Shown here piece after piece: positions 34,686-42,868 of a stretch of 64,000 bases of DNA (within the stretch, counting starts at the first letter, position 1; each line of letters begins with the position of its first letter). Under the pieces are notes generated by a model that had not been told where the DNA came from, made no database searches, and saw nothing but the letters and a program-made list of their open reading frames with translations. A program made the position numbers and the translations under genes. This stretch comes from Chloroflexota bacterium (GTDB taxonomy: Bacteria; Chloroflexota; Anaerolineae; Aggregatilineales; Phototrophicaceae). The stretch spans positions 1 to 64,000 of the forward strand of contig WTGN01000103.1 of the NCBI GenBank assembly GCA_011523545.1, in the 5' to 3' direction.

Positions 34686-35105
34686 CTACCGCTCGTAGGG
34701 AATAATCTGGTCCCACTCATCCGCGGTCGAGCGCGCCACAAAGGCCACCACCGGCTCCGAATCGCTCAAGTTGAAGACCTCATGCGGGATGCCGGGCTCG
34801 ATGAAAATGAAATCGCCGGCCGTATTATCCACCACTTGCTTGCAGCCATCGCCGTATTCGTGGCGCACATCGCCCTCGAGGATATAGAGCATCACCTCGA
34901 AATCGACGTGGATATGGGCGTAGGCGACGCCGCCGGGCGGGATGGTGGCGACATTGATTGATAATTCTTTCGCCTTCACATTCTTGCTGGACAAGCCGGT
35001 TTTGTAGTGGATGCCGTTCCAATCGCGCTGCCTGCCGCCGCCGCGCAAAACGCTAATGCCGTCATCGCCTTCGACCAGCGCTCTCAGATCACTCTGTTCG
35101 CTCAT
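34686..35105 (-). CDS. Cupin-domain protein
   Basis: This 139-residue single-domain cupin has the two conserved cupin motifs: G-x5-HxHxxxE-like AYAHIHVDFEVMLYILEGDV (about 60-80) and GDFIFIEPGIPHEVFNL (about 97-113). The two His residues of motif 1, Glu in FEVM and the late His form the expected metal site. Likely roles are a small-molecule isomerase, dioxygenase or sensor; none can be chosen. It is divergent from the mogA-like gene and ends a few bases from the low-GC gene, convergent with it. Confidence 0.85.
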   Translation of the reverse strand: MSEQSDLRALVEGDDGISVLRGGGRQRDWNGIHYKTGLSSKNVKAKELSINVATIPPGGVAYAHIHVDFEVMLYILEGDVRHEYGDGCKQVVDNTAGDFIFIEPGIPHEVFNLSDSEPVVAFVARSTADEWDQIIPYER

Positions 35106-35183
35106 TGCTCTCGCGCTCCTATTGTCTTAACGCCGCCAGTATAGCTATGATAGGGCGATCCTTCTACCGGAAAGGGAGAAAGT

Positions 35184-35711
35184 ATGACAGCAAAAATCGG
35201 CATATTGACCGTCTCCGACCGCGCCTATCGCGGCGTTTATGATGACCTTGGCGGGCCGGCGATTCAAGCCTATATGAGCGAGGCCCTGACCAATGACTGG
35301 GCGCCGGTGGCGATAGTCGTGCCCGATGAGCTGGACGCGATTCAATCAGCGCTGATCGAGCTGGTTGACGCGCGCGGCTGCAGCCTGGTGGTGACCACCG
35401 GTGGGACCGGACCGGCCGTGCGCGACATCACACCGGAAGCGACCGAAGCGGTCTGCGAAAAGATGCTGCCCGGCTTCGGCGAGTTGATGCGGCAGGTGTC
35501 GCTGCAATACGTGCCGACGGCGATACTCTCGCGGCAGACGGCCGGGGTGCGCGGCAAAGCGCTGATCGTCAATCTGCCGGGCAAGCCCAGCGCCATCCGC
35601 GATTGCCTGGACGCGGTGATGCCGGCGATCCCTTATTGCATCGACCTGATCGAAGGCGCCTATCTGACGACGGATGAGCGCCGAATTAAAGCCTTCCGGC
35701 CCAAGGCTTGA
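35184..35711 (+). CDS. mogA: MogA/MoaB-family molybdenum cofactor protein
   Basis: The 175-residue protein belongs to the MogA/MoaB group that adenylylates molybdopterin before metal insertion. It starts IGILTVSDRAYRGVYDDLGGPAI and contains the TTGGTGPAVRDITPEAT motif (about 71-87) that binds molybdopterin, followed by LSRQTAGVRGKALIVNLPGKPSAI. Length and motif order are normal for MogA. GGGAGAAAGT before the ATG is an acceptable ribosome site. No other moa or moe gene is in the window. Confidence 0.9.
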   Translation: MTAKIGILTVSDRAYRGVYDDLGGPAIQAYMSEALTNDWAPVAIVVPDELDAIQSALIELVDARGCSLVVTTGGTGPAVRDITPEATEAVCEKMLPGFGELMRQVSLQYVPTAILSRQTAGVRGKALIVNLPGKPSAIRDCLDAVMPAIPYCIDLIEGAYLTTDERRIKAFRPKA

Positions 35712-35736
35712 GCTGGCGTCGAGCTCATAAAAAAAT

Positions 35737-36238
35737 CTTCACCACAGAGGAAAAGAGGCACGCACAGAGGGCACAGAGGGTTTTGAAGCATCATTTGTCT
35801 TTCAATACACGACGCGATTAATGCCGTCGCGCAAATGACGAACATTGAAGTTGATTAGCAGGCCCGTTTTGATGCCAGTAGCTTTGAGGTAGGTGATCAG
35901 TTGAGCGGTGTGGATAGGCTCCAGCTTTACCACAGACTTCAATTCAAGAATGACGCGTTCTTCGACAACGATGTCGGCGACCAAATGGCCGACATGCTGG
36001 TCACGGTTTGTGATGTCAATAGCTTGCTGCGCCTGAAAACGTATGCCTTGCGCCCTCAGTTCGAGACATAGGGACTTTTGATAAACGCTTTCAAGCAACC
36101 CGGCGCCAAATGCGCTTGGCACTTTCATCGCCTCCCCAATTATCCGATTCGTCAATGGATCTCTATCTGAGTTTTTCATTGTCCACTCTCAATTTCCTCG
36201 GTGTTCTCTGTGCGTTCCTCTGTTCCTCTGTGGTGAAG
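35737..36238. mobile_element. GxxExxY cassette 2 with terminal inverted repeats
   Basis: The left end (35737-35780) and the right end read in reverse (36238-36196) both begin CTTCACCACAGAGGAA and agree at about 38 of 43 positions, including ACGCACAGAG. The 500-base unit holds one gene, the minus-strand GxxExxY gene at 35802-36179. Its layout is the same as cassette 1 at 15.1 kb, but the end sequences differ (cassette 1 begins TTGAACTACAGAGA) while sharing the ACAGAGA theme. No transposase is present. Confidence 0.6.
35802..36179 (-). CDS. GxxExxY protein, copy 2
   Basis: The 125-residue protein has the family motif GAGLLESVYQKSL (about 25-37), preceded by DPLTNRIIGEAMKV and followed by VADIVVEERVILELKSVVKLEPIHTAQLITYLKATG and GLLINFNV. 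The D...ELKS pair resembles a PD-(D/E)XK core. About half of the residues match copy 1 at 15.2 kb, so the copies are old relatives rather than a fresh duplication. The ATG at 36179 lies just inside the right inverted end. Confidence 0.85.
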   Translation of the reverse strand: MKNSDRDPLTNRIIGEAMKVPSAFGAGLLESVYQKSLCLELRAQGIRFQAQQAIDITNRDQHVGHLVADIVVEERVILELKSVVKLEPIHTAQLITYLKATGIKTGLLINFNVRHLRDGINRVVY

Positions 36239-36263
36239 CATTATACTTTTGGCTACAAGAAGC

Positions 36264-37190
36264 CTAAAACTGCGGCAGCACATCGCGGGCCAGGCGCTCC
36301 AGGTTGACCATATCATCCTGCTCCAGCCAGCGCAGCATGAGGCGGTCGACGCCGGCTGCGGCCCGTTCGCTTATCTGATCAGCCACCTGGGAGGCGGTTC
36401 CCACGATCAACCTGCCCTCGCGCAGATCTGCGTCGCTGATGCCGCTCTCATGCAGAAAAGCGTCCAACTGCGCTTGCGTTTGACGGTAGATGACGCGGGT
36501 CATGAGCGAGTATTTGATGTCATCGGCTGCGCGTCCTTCGGCGCTCAGATAATCGCCGAGGATTGCGCGGCGTTCTTTGTAGGTAGCGAGATCAAGCGCG
36601 TCGGCGTTCCATTCATCGGCATATTTGGCGACCAGGGGCAGCGTCCGCCGGGGTCCGTTGCCGCCGACCAGGATGGGCGGGCCGCCCGCGCGCGCCGGAC
36701 GCGGCAGCAGGATGGCCTCTTCCAACTGGAAATGCGCGCCCTGAAAGTTGAACGGCCTGTCGCTCCGCAGCAGCAGCCGCGTCACCTGCAGCGCCTCTTC
36801 CAGCATTTGGTAACGGGTTGCGGTTTGGTGAAAAGGCAGGCCGAATCGCTGATGCTCGCGCGCCTGCCAGCCGGCGCCCATGCCGAGCACGAGCCGTCCG
36901 CCACTGAGGTCGTCGATGCCGGCGGCATAGCGCGCCTGCATGCTGGGATGGCGGAAGGTGACCGGCGCCACCAGCGAGCCGAACTCAATCGACCGGCTGT
37001 GGCTGGCGGCGTAGGCCAGTGACATCCACAGTTCAAGCGAATCCTGATCGTCCTCGCCGGCGGGGTTGGTGAAATGGTCGGAGCGGAAAAGGGACTGAAA
37101 GCCGCAGTCTTCGACGGTCTGCACGATCCGCTTCCAGCGCGGCCAATTCAAACCGCGCGAACCCTCAATCATGATGCCGATTTGCGTCAT
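36264..37190 (-). CDS. Luciferase-like (LLM class) oxidoreductase, probably F420-dependent
   Basis: This 308-residue TIM-barrel protein belongs to the bacterial luciferase superfamily. Markers are GIMIEGSRGLNWPRWKRIVQTVEDCGFQSLFRSDHF, VAPVTFRHPSMQARYAAGIDDLSGGRLVLGMGAGW (with the conserved G-R-L-x-LG-x-GAGW), and GGPPILVGGNGPRRTLPLVAKYADEWN. The last two blocks are typical of F420-dependent members rather than FMN ones, but the cofactor is not proven. Substrate unknown. Single gene next to cassette 2. Confidence 0.87.
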   Translation of the reverse strand: MTQIGIMIEGSRGLNWPRWKRIVQTVEDCGFQSLFRSDHFTNPAGEDDQDSLELWMSLAYAASHSRSIEFGSLVAPVTFRHPSMQARYAAGIDDLSGGRLVLGMGAGWQAREHQRFGLPFHQTATRYQMLEEALQVTRLLLRSDRPFNFQGAHFQLEEAILLPRPARAGGPPILVGGNGPRRTLPLVAKYADEWNADALDLATYKERRAILGDYLSAEGRAADDIKYSLMTRVIYRQTQAQLDAFLHESGISDADLREGRLIVGTASQVADQISERAAAGVDRLMLRWLEQDDMVNLERLARDVLPQF

Positions 37191-37264
37191 AACGAAGCCT
37201 CCCCCACAGGACGATTCCTGAGCGGAATAGTATCAGATTGTATTTGGCTTGGGCTAGCGACGGT

Positions 37265-37906
37265 TCAGCGGCCGGCTCTGATCGAATGCAGGAGATCGCC
37301 CGACGCCGCCAGAAACTCGACGGCTGCCGCCTGCGCGCCATGCCGCTCCAGCGCGGCCATGAATGCGCCGCCGATCGGGCGCGTGTAAGTGACATCGCCC
37401 GTGCGCCAGGTGACCTTGACCAGGGCGGCGTCTCCGCTCAAGCCGCTGGCGACCGAGAAGCCATCGTATTCGCCCGCTCCAGCGACCCCCGCGCTGTAGT
37501 CGCGCGCGATGCAATGGCCCCGGGCTTCCCGCCCTTTCCAGCCGCCTAAGACATCTCGGATTCGCTCAACGAAGGCGTTTGAGACGCAGACATGCCCGTC
37601 GCCTTCTTCCCAGGCGATCGCATAGAGGATGCCGGCGGGATGACGCAAGACTTGACGCTGCAGAATCGCGTAACCGTGAGCGGCCGGATGCAAGAATCCG
37701 AAGCTATCCTGCGCATTCATCCTGCGTGAAGACAAGGCTTGCTCGGCAAACGCGTGCCTGCCATCAATACGCATAAGCAGGCTGATTCCGGCGCGCACGG
37801 CGATGAAGGGCAATGCCGCCCAGAATACAACAATGCACAGCGCCAGGGGCATGCGCCGCAACCAGGTTCGTCCGCCGCCCGGCGCCATCATGACGCGATC
37901 CGCCAT
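37265..37906 (-). CDS. Unknown membrane-anchored protein, twin 1
   Basis: The 213-residue product has one membrane segment at about residues 19-44 and an extracytoplasmic domain. The domain ends with a pattern shared with the neighbouring gene: a strand with VKVTWRTGDVT, a PIGGAF(M/L)A turn, and AAAVEFLAASGDLLHSI. I recognise no named family. Its start overlaps the end of the neighbouring gene by 19 bases on the same strand, so the two are co-transcribed. Confidence 0.65.
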   Translation of the reverse strand: MADRVMMAPGGGRTWLRRMPLALCIVVFWAALPFIAVRAGISLLMRIDGRHAFAEQALSSRRMNAQDSFGFLHPAAHGYAILQRQVLRHPAGILYAIAWEEGDGHVCVSNAFVERIRDVLGGWKGREARGHCIARDYSAGVAGAGEYDGFSVASGLSGDAALVKVTWRTGDVTYTRPIGGAFMAALERHGAQAAAVEFLAASGDLLHSIRAGR

Positions 37907-38514
37907 GACCCGGCCGAATCCGGGAAGCGGTGCAGCAAGCCGCCGGACCTATCGTAGAAGGCGACCGATTCAATGACGCGGGACTTGGCGCTGTTGACCG
38001 CGAGATAGCTGCCGTTGACGGGCCGCAGTTGCGTGACGCTGTCGTCCTGCCAGATGACGGCGACATGGTCCGCATCCCCGCTGTAGCCATAAGCGACGCT
38101 GAAGGTCACTCGCGGCCAGGTGCGCATGCCCCAGTATTGGTCAATGGAGTAGGGTTCGGCGATGCATTGCGCGTTGGCGAGGCCGACGCGGAACGGGCCG
38201 GAGGGATCGTCAGCTGCCGCTATCCAGATGAGACCGAGGCAGGGAAGCGCCTCGGCATTGTGCCATTCGACGAGATAGAGGGTCCCGCGGCCTTCGCTCA
38301 CTGCCTCTTCATGCAGAATGATGAATGATTGCGCCTTCTCATAACGCGGGCTGAGCAGCAAGTCTTCCGGCGTCATGCGCGCGTCAACGCTTTCCAGCAA
38401 GGCGAATTGCGCCGACAGCATCGTGAGCGCGCTGATGAAGGCGAATCCAACAATCGAAGCGGCAAGCCGCAACGGCCGGCTGAGGCGGCCTATCTCCTCG
38501 TTCTTTCTTTTCAT
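37888..38514 (-). CDS. Unknown membrane-anchored protein, twin 2
   Basis: From the ATG at 38514 the product has 208 residues (earlier ATGs at 38538 and 38556 are open). A basic N-terminus (MKRKNEEIGRLSRPLRL) precedes one membrane segment, followed by an extracytoplasmic domain with GTLYLVEWHNAEALPCLGLIW and the shared terminal pattern VAVIWQDDSVTQLRPVNGSYLAVNS and VAFYDRSGGLLHRF. It is a diverged duplicate of the next gene (twin 1). Family unknown. Confidence 0.65.
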   Translation of the reverse strand: MKRKNEEIGRLSRPLRLAASIVGFAFISALTMLSAQFALLESVDARMTPEDLLLSPRYEKAQSFIILHEEAVSEGRGTLYLVEWHNAEALPCLGLIWIAAADDPSGPFRVGLANAQCIAEPYSIDQYWGMRTWPRVTFSVAYGYSGDADHVAVIWQDDSVTQLRPVNGSYLAVNSAKSRVIESVAFYDRSGGLLHRFPDSAGSWRIAS

Positions 38515-38616
38515 GCCGCGCCTGCGCTGTTGATTCATCCTTGCCACGTTATGCATGCGACTGACTTCTAGCGTACTCGGGTCGTGGCGGCGCTGTCAAG
38601 CAAGGCTTAGCTATCG

Positions 38617-39810
38617 CTACGTCGGCAGCGAATCCACCGCGTGCCGCCGCCAGCTGCCATCGGCCAGGATCTCGCCGATCGCCAGCATGGCTTCACGTAT
38701 CTCATCGTCGCTGTTGTAAAAATGCGGCGCGATGCGGATGCCGGCTTGGGGGCGGAAGTCAATCTTGATGTCCCGCGCCAGCAGCTCATTGGAGACTTCA
38801 TAAGCATGCGGCGGATTGACTGTGACGGTGCCGGCGCGCTGCTCGGGGTCACGCGGCGAGGCGACCTCGCAGCCAGTTTCGTCGGCCAGTTCAATGATGA
38901 GCGCGGTCTGCCGCATCGACTTTTCGCGGATGGCGGGGACGCCGACCTGAGCGATGATGTCGACGCCCGGCTGAACGGCGTGCAGCGAGGCGATGCCCGG
39001 CGTGCCGTTCATCAGGCGGTAGGCGTCCTCGCGCAAATCGAGTCGCTCCACATCGAAATCGAACGGCGATTTGCTGGCGAACCAGCCGGTTAGCTTCGGG
39101 TTGAGCGCCGGCAGCAGATCGGGCCGCACATACATGAAGACGCCGCCCGGCCCGCCACAGAGCCACTTCAAGACGCCGCCAATGTAATAATCGACATCCC
39201 AGGCGCCCACATCCACCGGAATCACGCCGACGCTGTGGTAGCCATTGAACAGGACCTGCGCGCCAACGCTGTGCGCCTTCTCGGTGATGGCCCGCGCCGG
39301 CATGATGAAGGCGCTGCGGAAGAGCACATGCGAGGTGCTGACGAGCCGGGTCGATTCGTCGATGGCCTCCAGCAGCTCGTCGACATCAATGTGGATGCCA
39401 TCGCGGGAGCGGATCATGTGGATGCGCATGTGGTCGGGCAGCCAACTGCGCAGGGCGTAGACATCGCTGGGGAAATCCAATTCAGTGATGACCACCTTGT
39501 CGCGCCGGGGATCGCTGAAGTCCAGCGCGCTGAAGAGGACGCTGTTGGCGATGCTGGCGTTTTGATGCGCGAGCACCGTACTCTCGGCCGCGCCCATCAG
39601 CGGGGCGATCTTGTCCCCGACGGTCTGCGGCAGCTCAAACCAGCCGCTGCCCCAGGCGGAGACGCCCTGCGTCGCCCAGGTATCGGCGTAACATTGCAAG
39701 CTGTCATAGACGCCGCGCGGCATGGCGCCCAGGGAATTGCTGATGAGATAATTGCAGCGGCTCAGAATGGGGAATTCGTCGCGCCATTGAAGCAGCGTGT
39801 CCGTGGTCAT
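38617..39810 (-). CDS. Class V aminotransferase fold protein, kynureninase-like
   Basis: This 397-residue fold-type I PLP enzyme resembles kynureninase. It starts with a short helix and CNYLISNSLGAMPRGVYDSL, has the N-terminal W-G-SGWFELP block, and carries the Schiff-base lysine K215 in GGVLKWLCGGPGG. The residue that normally salt-bridges the PLP ring nitrogen is Asp in DxxHxxG; here the motif is NGYHSVG with Asn189. If not a sequence error, this should alter cofactor chemistry. Reaction unassigned: kynureninase, desulfurase or related lyase. Single gene. Confidence 0.82.
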   Translation of the reverse strand: MTTDTLLQWRDEFPILSRCNYLISNSLGAMPRGVYDSLQCYADTWATQGVSAWGSGWFELPQTVGDKIAPLMGAAESTVLAHQNASIANSVLFSALDFSDPRRDKVVITELDFPSDVYALRSWLPDHMRIHMIRSRDGIHIDVDELLEAIDESTRLVSTSHVLFRSAFIMPARAITEKAHSVGAQVLFNGYHSVGVIPVDVGAWDVDYYIGGVLKWLCGGPGGVFMYVRPDLLPALNPKLTGWFASKSPFDFDVERLDLREDAYRLMNGTPGIASLHAVQPGVDIIAQVGVPAIREKSMRQTALIIELADETGCEVASPRDPEQRAGTVTVNPPHAYEVSNELLARDIKIDFRPQAGIRIAPHFYNSDDEIREAMLAIGEILADGSWRRHAVDSLPT

Positions 39811-39873
39811 TTCCGTGGCCTTCGGTTGATGTATCGTTTTGTGCCGGGCATTGTAATGCAGGACGCGCGGGAA

Positions 39874-40836
39874 TCAGCGTCCGAAATGATGCCGCCGCCA
39901 ATGACAGAACATCTGCCAAAGGCGCGGCGACGCGCGTTCCAGCAGGCGATTCATCTCCGCGATAAGCAGGGACTTGTCTGCGGGGTCGATCCAGTTGCGG
40001 GCGATCATGGCGTCGATGAGTCGTTTACAATCCCGTTTCGCCAGGCGCCTTTCCCGCCAGTTTAACTTCCTGAAAGGCAGGAGCCGCTCAAATCGCTCGA
40101 TAGTCCCTTCCGGCGGCGGCCCGCCCCACAGCTTCTCCAAACTGCGCCGTTTTAATTCACGCCGCGCGTCTCGCCGATTATGCCTTGTCTTGGCGTCCGT
40201 CAAACCAGGCTGCTGATGCTGGCGATACAGATAGAGCATGTCGGGCAGATTGGCCAACTTGAAGCGCGTCGACTGAAACAATCGCGACTCGAGTTCGCTG
40301 TCATAGGCATAATTGAGGCCCGGCTGAAAACCGCCAAGGGCTGTCAGAACCTCGCGCCGCAGCATTACTGTCGCGAATATAAGGGGCACGCCTAGAAAAT
40401 GATTGAAGGCGATCAAGGCATGCCGCTCTGGCAAATGACAGTCGCGCAGGCGCTTCAGGTTCTCATCCACGTAGAGGCAGCCGACGCCAAGCCCGCTTAT
40501 ATCGGGGTTCGCCTCCAGAAAGCGCAGCTGTTGCTCCAGGCGCTCGGGCAGGCTGACATCATCGCTATCCATGCAGGTGATATATTCTCCGGCAGCGGCG
40601 GCGATGCCGGTGTTGCGCGCGTCGGCATGTCCCCGGTTCGCCTCGTGCCGCAACGGGCGCACGCGCGCGTCGCGTTTTTCAAAGTCGCGGATGATCGCAG
40701 CCGTTCTATCCCGCGAGCCATCATCGACGATGATCAGTTCGAAATCTGTGAAGGTTTGCGCCAGGATGCTTTCAATCGCCTCGGCAAGATAGCGTTCGCC
40801 GTTGTAGACCGGCATGATTACTGAAACCGAGGGCAT
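39874..40836 (-). CDS. Family 2 glycosyltransferase, tandem copy A
   Basis: The 320-residue GT-A enzyme has SVIMPVYNGERYLAEAIESI (about 4-23), LIIVDDGSRD, the nucleotide-sugar metal site CMDSDDVSLPERLEQQL (about 91-107), and an acceptor region ending in LYLYRQHQQPG. The last 75 residues (LAKRDCKRLIDAMIARNWID, then LLIAEMNRLLERASPRLWQMF) are nearly identical to those of copy B and similar in copy C. It is the last gene of a four-gene tandem array transcribed on the minus strand. It probably adds one sugar to a cell-surface glycan. Confidence 0.88.
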   Translation of the reverse strand: MPSVSVIMPVYNGERYLAEAIESILAQTFTDFELIIVDDGSRDRTAAIIRDFEKRDARVRPLRHEANRGHADARNTGIAAAAGEYITCMDSDDVSLPERLEQQLRFLEANPDISGLGVGCLYVDENLKRLRDCHLPERHALIAFNHFLGVPLIFATVMLRREVLTALGGFQPGLNYAYDSELESRLFQSTRFKLANLPDMLYLYRQHQQPGLTDAKTRHNRRDARRELKRRSLEKLWGGPPPEGTIERFERLLPFRKLNWRERRLAKRDCKRLIDAMIARNWIDPADKSLLIAEMNRLLERASPRLWQMFCHWRRHHFGR

Positions 40837-40872
40837 AGATTCGTTCCCGGATATATGATACAGTTGCAGCGA

Positions 40873-41853
40873 CTATTGTCCGAAACGATGACGCAGCCAA
40901 TGGCGGAACATCTGCCAGAGGCGCGGCGACGCGCGTTCAAGCAGGCGGTTCATCTCCGCGATAAGCAGGGGCTTGTCCCCGGGGTCGATCCAGTTGCGGG
41001 CGATCATGGCGTCGATGAGTCGTTTACAATCCCGTTTCGCCAGGCGCCTTGCCCGCCAACTCAGTTTACCCCGATCGCGCAAATGCCAGAAGCGATCTAA
41101 TGTCTCCTGGGGCGCCTCGCCCCACAAGCGCTCCAGATTGCGCCGCCTCAACACGTGGTAGAACGCCAGCTTCCGGTCTTGAACCGATTTGTCATAAGTC
41201 TTTGGCTGGTTATGAATTCGGTATATGTATAGCTCCTCCGTTACATTGCCAAAGCGTACTTTGGCGTCGAACAGCAAGCGTGATTGCAATTCGAGGTCGG
41301 CGCTATCGCGTCGCCCTGGCTCGAAGCCGCCGACCGAGATCAGAACATCGCGCCTGTACATGAGCGACGCGCCTAGAACAGCTTCATCGAGAAACAGTAA
41401 CAGCTCCCAGGCGATGAGCGCATGTTGCTTCGGCGTGTGATAGATTCGCCAATACGGTGACATATCGTGTTTGACCGTTCGCCCCCAGGCGCCGGCCGCG
41501 CCAAGTTCGGGATGGCTCTCCAGGTTATCCACCTGTTTCCGCAAGCGCTCGGGCAAGCTCACATCATCGCAGTCCATTGTGGTGATGTAGTCGCCTTCCG
41601 CTATGGCGGTCCCGGTATTGAGCGCTTCAGCTTGACCTCGGTTGGTCTCATGCTGGATGACGCGAATCCGCTCGTCGCATTTTTCAAAGTCGCGGATGAT
41701 TTCAATTGAGCGGTCGCGAGAGCCGTCATCAACAATTATCAACTCGAAGTCGGTGAAGGTTTGCGCCAGGATGCTTTCAATCGCCTCGGCAAGAAAGCGC
41801 TCGCCGTTATAGACAGGCATGACAACCGATACCAATGGCATCAGATCACTCAA
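40873..41853 (-). CDS. Family 2 glycosyltransferase, tandem copy B
   Basis: This 326-residue paralogue has SVVMPVYNGERFLAEAIESI, LIIVDDGSRDRSIEII and the metal-site block TMDCDDVSLPERLRKQVDNL. The middle (WGRTVKHDMSPYWRIYHTPK) differs strongly from copies A and C, whereas both ends match them, at DNA level almost base for base at the 3' end over about 150 bases. The start is TTG at 41853, overlapping the upstream stop as TTGA, or ATG at 41841. Confidence 0.87.
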   Translation of the reverse strand: MSDLMPLVSVVMPVYNGERFLAEAIESILAQTFTDFELIIVDDGSRDRSIEIIRDFEKCDERIRVIQHETNRGQAEALNTGTAIAEGDYITTMDCDDVSLPERLRKQVDNLESHPELGAAGAWGRTVKHDMSPYWRIYHTPKQHALIAWELLLFLDEAVLGASLMYRRDVLISVGGFEPGRRDSADLELQSRLLFDAKVRFGNVTEELYIYRIHNQPKTYDKSVQDRKLAFYHVLRRRNLERLWGEAPQETLDRFWHLRDRGKLSWRARRLAKRDCKRLIDAMIARNWIDPGDKPLLIAEMNRLLERASPRLWQMFRHWLRHRFGQ

Positions 41854-42851
41854 TTATCCGACCGCAACCGTGAGAACAGACGCCCGAAACGATGACGCCG
41901 CCAATGACAGAACATCTGCCAAAGGCGCGGGCTGGCTCGTTCCAGCAGGCGGTTCATTTCGGCGATGAGCAGGGGCTTGTCTCCTGGGTCGATCCAGCTG
42001 CGGCTGATCATAGCGTCGATGAGACGCCTGATATCCCGTTTCGCCGCCCGCCTTTCCCCCCAGCTTAACTTCCTGAAGGGCAGGAGCCGCTCAAATCGCT
42101 CGATGGTATCGTCCGGCGGCGCCTCGCCCCATAGCATCTTCAAGCCACGTCGTTTCACCGCCCGCCGCGCCTCCCGGTCATGCGTGTTTTCGTCGGTTTC
42201 GCCTAATCTGAGCTGCTGATGCTGGCGGTATAGCAGAAGCGTATTAGGCAGATTGGCGACCCGGTAGCAGGCGCCGAGCAGCAAACGGCCTTCAAACTCG
42301 GTGTCCTCAGCGAAGCGGCGGCCTGGCTGGTAGGCGCCCAGCACATTCAAGACTTCTTGCCGCAGCATCAAGCTGCTGACATACAGAGGCACGCCCAAGA
42401 AATGATGGAAAACTATCAGAGCATGCTGCTCTGGCACCAGCCCGTCGCGCAGATGGTTCAGATCTCGGTCCACATAACGGCAGCATGCCCCAACTCCGCT
42501 AATCTCAGGATTCGCTTCCAGAAACCGTAACTGTTTCTCCAGCCGCTCCGGCAGGCTGACATCATCGCAATCCATGTTGGCGATGAATTGTCCATTGGAC
42601 GCGGCGATGGCGGTATTGCGCGCGTCGGCGATACCGCGGTTCACCTCGTGCCGCAATGGGCGGACGCGCTCATCGCTTGCGGCATATTCGCTGATGATCG
42701 CATACGAGCCATCCCGCGAGCCATCATCGACAATGATCAACTCGAAGTCGGTGAAGGTCTGCGCCAGGATGCTATCAATCGCCTCGGCAAGATAGCGTTC
42801 GCCGTTGTAGACCGGCATGATAACGGACACTAAAGGCATCAAAATACTCAA
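41850..42851 (-). CDS. Family 2 glycosyltransferase, tandem copy C
   Basis: The 333-residue paralogue has SVIMPVYNGERYLAEAIDSI, LIIVDDGSRDGSYAII and NMDCDDVSLPERLEKQLRFL. Its acceptor region FHHFLGVPLYVSSLMLRQEVL is close to that of copy A, so A and C are the nearest pair. The C-terminal helical region is shared with A and B and then extended by a few residues. The start is TTG at 42851 or ATG at 42839. It lies 17 bases after copy D. Confidence 0.87.
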   Translation of the reverse strand: MSILMPLVSVIMPVYNGERYLAEAIDSILAQTFTDFELIIVDDGSRDGSYAIISEYAASDERVRPLRHEVNRGIADARNTAIAASNGQFIANMDCDDVSLPERLEKQLRFLEANPEISGVGACCRYVDRDLNHLRDGLVPEQHALIVFHHFLGVPLYVSSLMLRQEVLNVLGAYQPGRRFAEDTEFEGRLLLGACYRVANLPNTLLLYRQHQQLRLGETDENTHDREARRAVKRRGLKMLWGEAPPDDTIERFERLLPFRKLSWGERRAAKRDIRRLIDAMISRSWIDPGDKPLLIAEMNRLLERASPRLWQMFCHWRRHRFGRLFSRLRSDN

Positions 42852-42868
42852 TGGTCACACTGCGATTG

